From the NCBI RefSeq assembly GCF_023159225.1, contig NC_063184.1, positions 17,225,528 through 17,289,527 of the forward strand: a stretch of DNA of 64,000 bases. Direction: 5' to 3'. The translations under genes and the position numbers were made by a program. The stretch is from Perognathus longimembris pacificus (lineage: Eukaryota > Chordata > Mammalia > Rodentia > Heteromyidae). Below the pieces are notes generated by a model, which was not told where the DNA came from, ran no database searches, and was given only the letters and a program-made list of their open reading frames with translations. Shown here in pieces: positions 1 to 64,000 of the stretch; positions within the stretch are counted from its first letter, which is position 1; each line of letters starts with the position of its first letter.

Positions 1-62731
<62,731 letters not shown>

Positions 62732-62738
62732 TCTGGAG

Positions 62739-64000
62739 CTGTGTAAGAAAACAAAACAAAACTGTAACTTTGGAATGAACCTTTAAAAAGCTACCACCAC
62801 AGAACTCATGTACAAGTAAATGACTTTATACCAGTGAAGTCCAAATACAATCCTTTTTTTTTTTTTTTTTGAAAAAAAGACCTTAGAATAGAGAACATGG
62901 CACAGTTCCTCTTTGGCACCTAACAGGGAGATTGCACAATCAAGGAATTACCACTTACGTATGATCCAAAACTCCTATGCTTAACTCAGGTGGTACCTTG
63001 AGTTGGGTACAACTGGTCTTTCTTTATTCTCTGTTTAAAAATTATGTGCAATTAGATTCTTGAGGCCATTGCTTCTCATCATCCTCAAAACACGAAGGAC
63101 TGACAGTCTGCGTGAAAACCCTTATTGTGATTAGGAAATCACAGGAGCCCAAACTTTCCATGAAAACGTTCAGGACCATTCTATTGACTTCAGGTTTCCC
63201 ATTAAACTGAGTTTGATCTCCTGTTTTTTGTGTTTTTTTTTTTTTCAGTCTTAGCCCACAGTCTTCCAAAATGAGACTTACAATACTGACGGAAGTCACT
63301 CAGTATCTGTATGTCACTGATTGCATGTATAGAAATACTGGATGGCTTTGTAGACCATGAAGTGTAGGGATTTAACATAAAGTAGCTCTTACTAGAATTC
63401 AAAAACTCAACTAAACCACCTGTATTAGAATGGATACAAAGTTACTACCATGACAATTGCTTTAGATAAGCTTGAAGAGAGATCTCTTGTAGCAGAAGAC
63501 ACTCTTCACTTCAGTAACACCATCCCCTAAGAGTTCCGCACCCATCTGCACGTAAAAGAAAGGTTTTAAAAATTCATCAGCGTCTAAGGAACACGTTAAG
63601 TGGTTAACATTTGAACTTGTGCAGACTTGGTATGACAGAAGAGTTGAGAAGTAAGAGTAACGCCAGGGTGATGTCAATGGTAATCTATAATTCAGAAAAA
63701 TAAAATGTCAAGAGAATCATTTGGAAAGTATGAATCACTGAGTAATATTTGCATTCATTATAAAAGCATTATTTCTTTAGTATTGAAATACCAACTAAGT
63801 GTTTGGAACTAGAGGATAAGAAATGACCAGGGAAAGCCCCTTCCTTCCCCCAGCTACCCCAACCCTTCCCTTCCCTTTCTTTTTGCTCAGTTCTGTGCTT
63901 TTGAGGAAGGCCTTTGAAACAGAAAAGGAGCTACTGAGTCACTGGGAAGGAGATTGAGTCTATGTTCTTCATCTCTCTCCTCCCAAGAGTGAGGGTTTAA
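62739..64000 (-). other. NFKB1: 3' end of intron 1
   Basis: Pyrimidine-rich acceptor next to the start-codon exon. Poly-T runs lie at about 62855-62871 and 63233-63245. No upstream exon, CpG island or promoter was seen, so exon 1 is further right. Nothing else recognised. Confidence 0.85.

Noticed and set aside
63834..63844. GGGAAAGCCCC as a kappa-B site
   Set aside because: Position 7 of the consensus is a purine and the match is no better than chance.
62739..64000. NFKB1 promoter or exon 1 upstream of the start-codon exon
   Set aside because: No CpG island, core-promoter words or donor site with a plausible noncoding exon is visible; the acceptor before 62738 shows that exon 1 lies further upstream.

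Overview
The window is mammalian nuclear DNA from a rodent, most likely of the superfamily Geomyoidea (pocket gophers, kangaroo rats, pocket mice). The lineage call rests on many copies of a dimeric SINE: a left arm related to rodent ID/tRNA-Ala elements joined to a second, different tRNA-like arm. That is the IDL-Geo design described only from geomyoid rodents. Genus and species cannot be told from the sequence.

There is one protein-coding gene, NFKB1 (p105, precursor of NF-kappa-B p50), on the minus strand. Eight coding exons are present, from the initiator ATG at 62729-62731 down to an exon ending at 360. They join in frame with canonical AG/GT sites at every internal junction and encode the first 275 residues plus one base of the next codon. 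This covers the variable N-terminus, the whole DNA-binding half of the Rel homology region and the start of the IPT/dimerisation half. The rest of p105 (remainder of IPT, nuclear localisation signal, glycine-rich processing region, ankyrin repeats, death domain) lies beyond position 1. The promoter and 5' noncoding exon lie beyond position 64000.

Layout from right to left, which is the direction of transcription: end of intron 1 (62739-64000); start-codon exon (62696-62738); exon 3 (58157-58232); exon 4 (53387-53424); exon 5 with the DNA recognition loop (49150-49248); a 32.9-kb intron; exon 6 (16146-16294); exon 7 (4661-4824); exon 8 (2091-2249); exon 9 (360-464); start of the next intron (1-359). 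Exon numbers assume one noncoding first exon, as in human.

About 98.7 percent of the window is intron. Introns hold SINEs (IDL-Geo dimers, B1-like/Geo dimers, B1 and ID monomers), L1 3' ends and older L1 pieces, MIR, MER20 and MER5A-like relics, LTR-like relics and many simple repeats. No second gene, functional RNA gene, CRISPR array or microbial system was found. The points most worth a second look are a CCAAT/TATA cluster reading antisense into exon 6 (about 15460-15560), a pair of 113-bp inverted repeats 1.6 kb apart in the giant intron, a smaller perfect 17-bp inverted repeat beside it, and two dimeric SINE families that share the same right arm.
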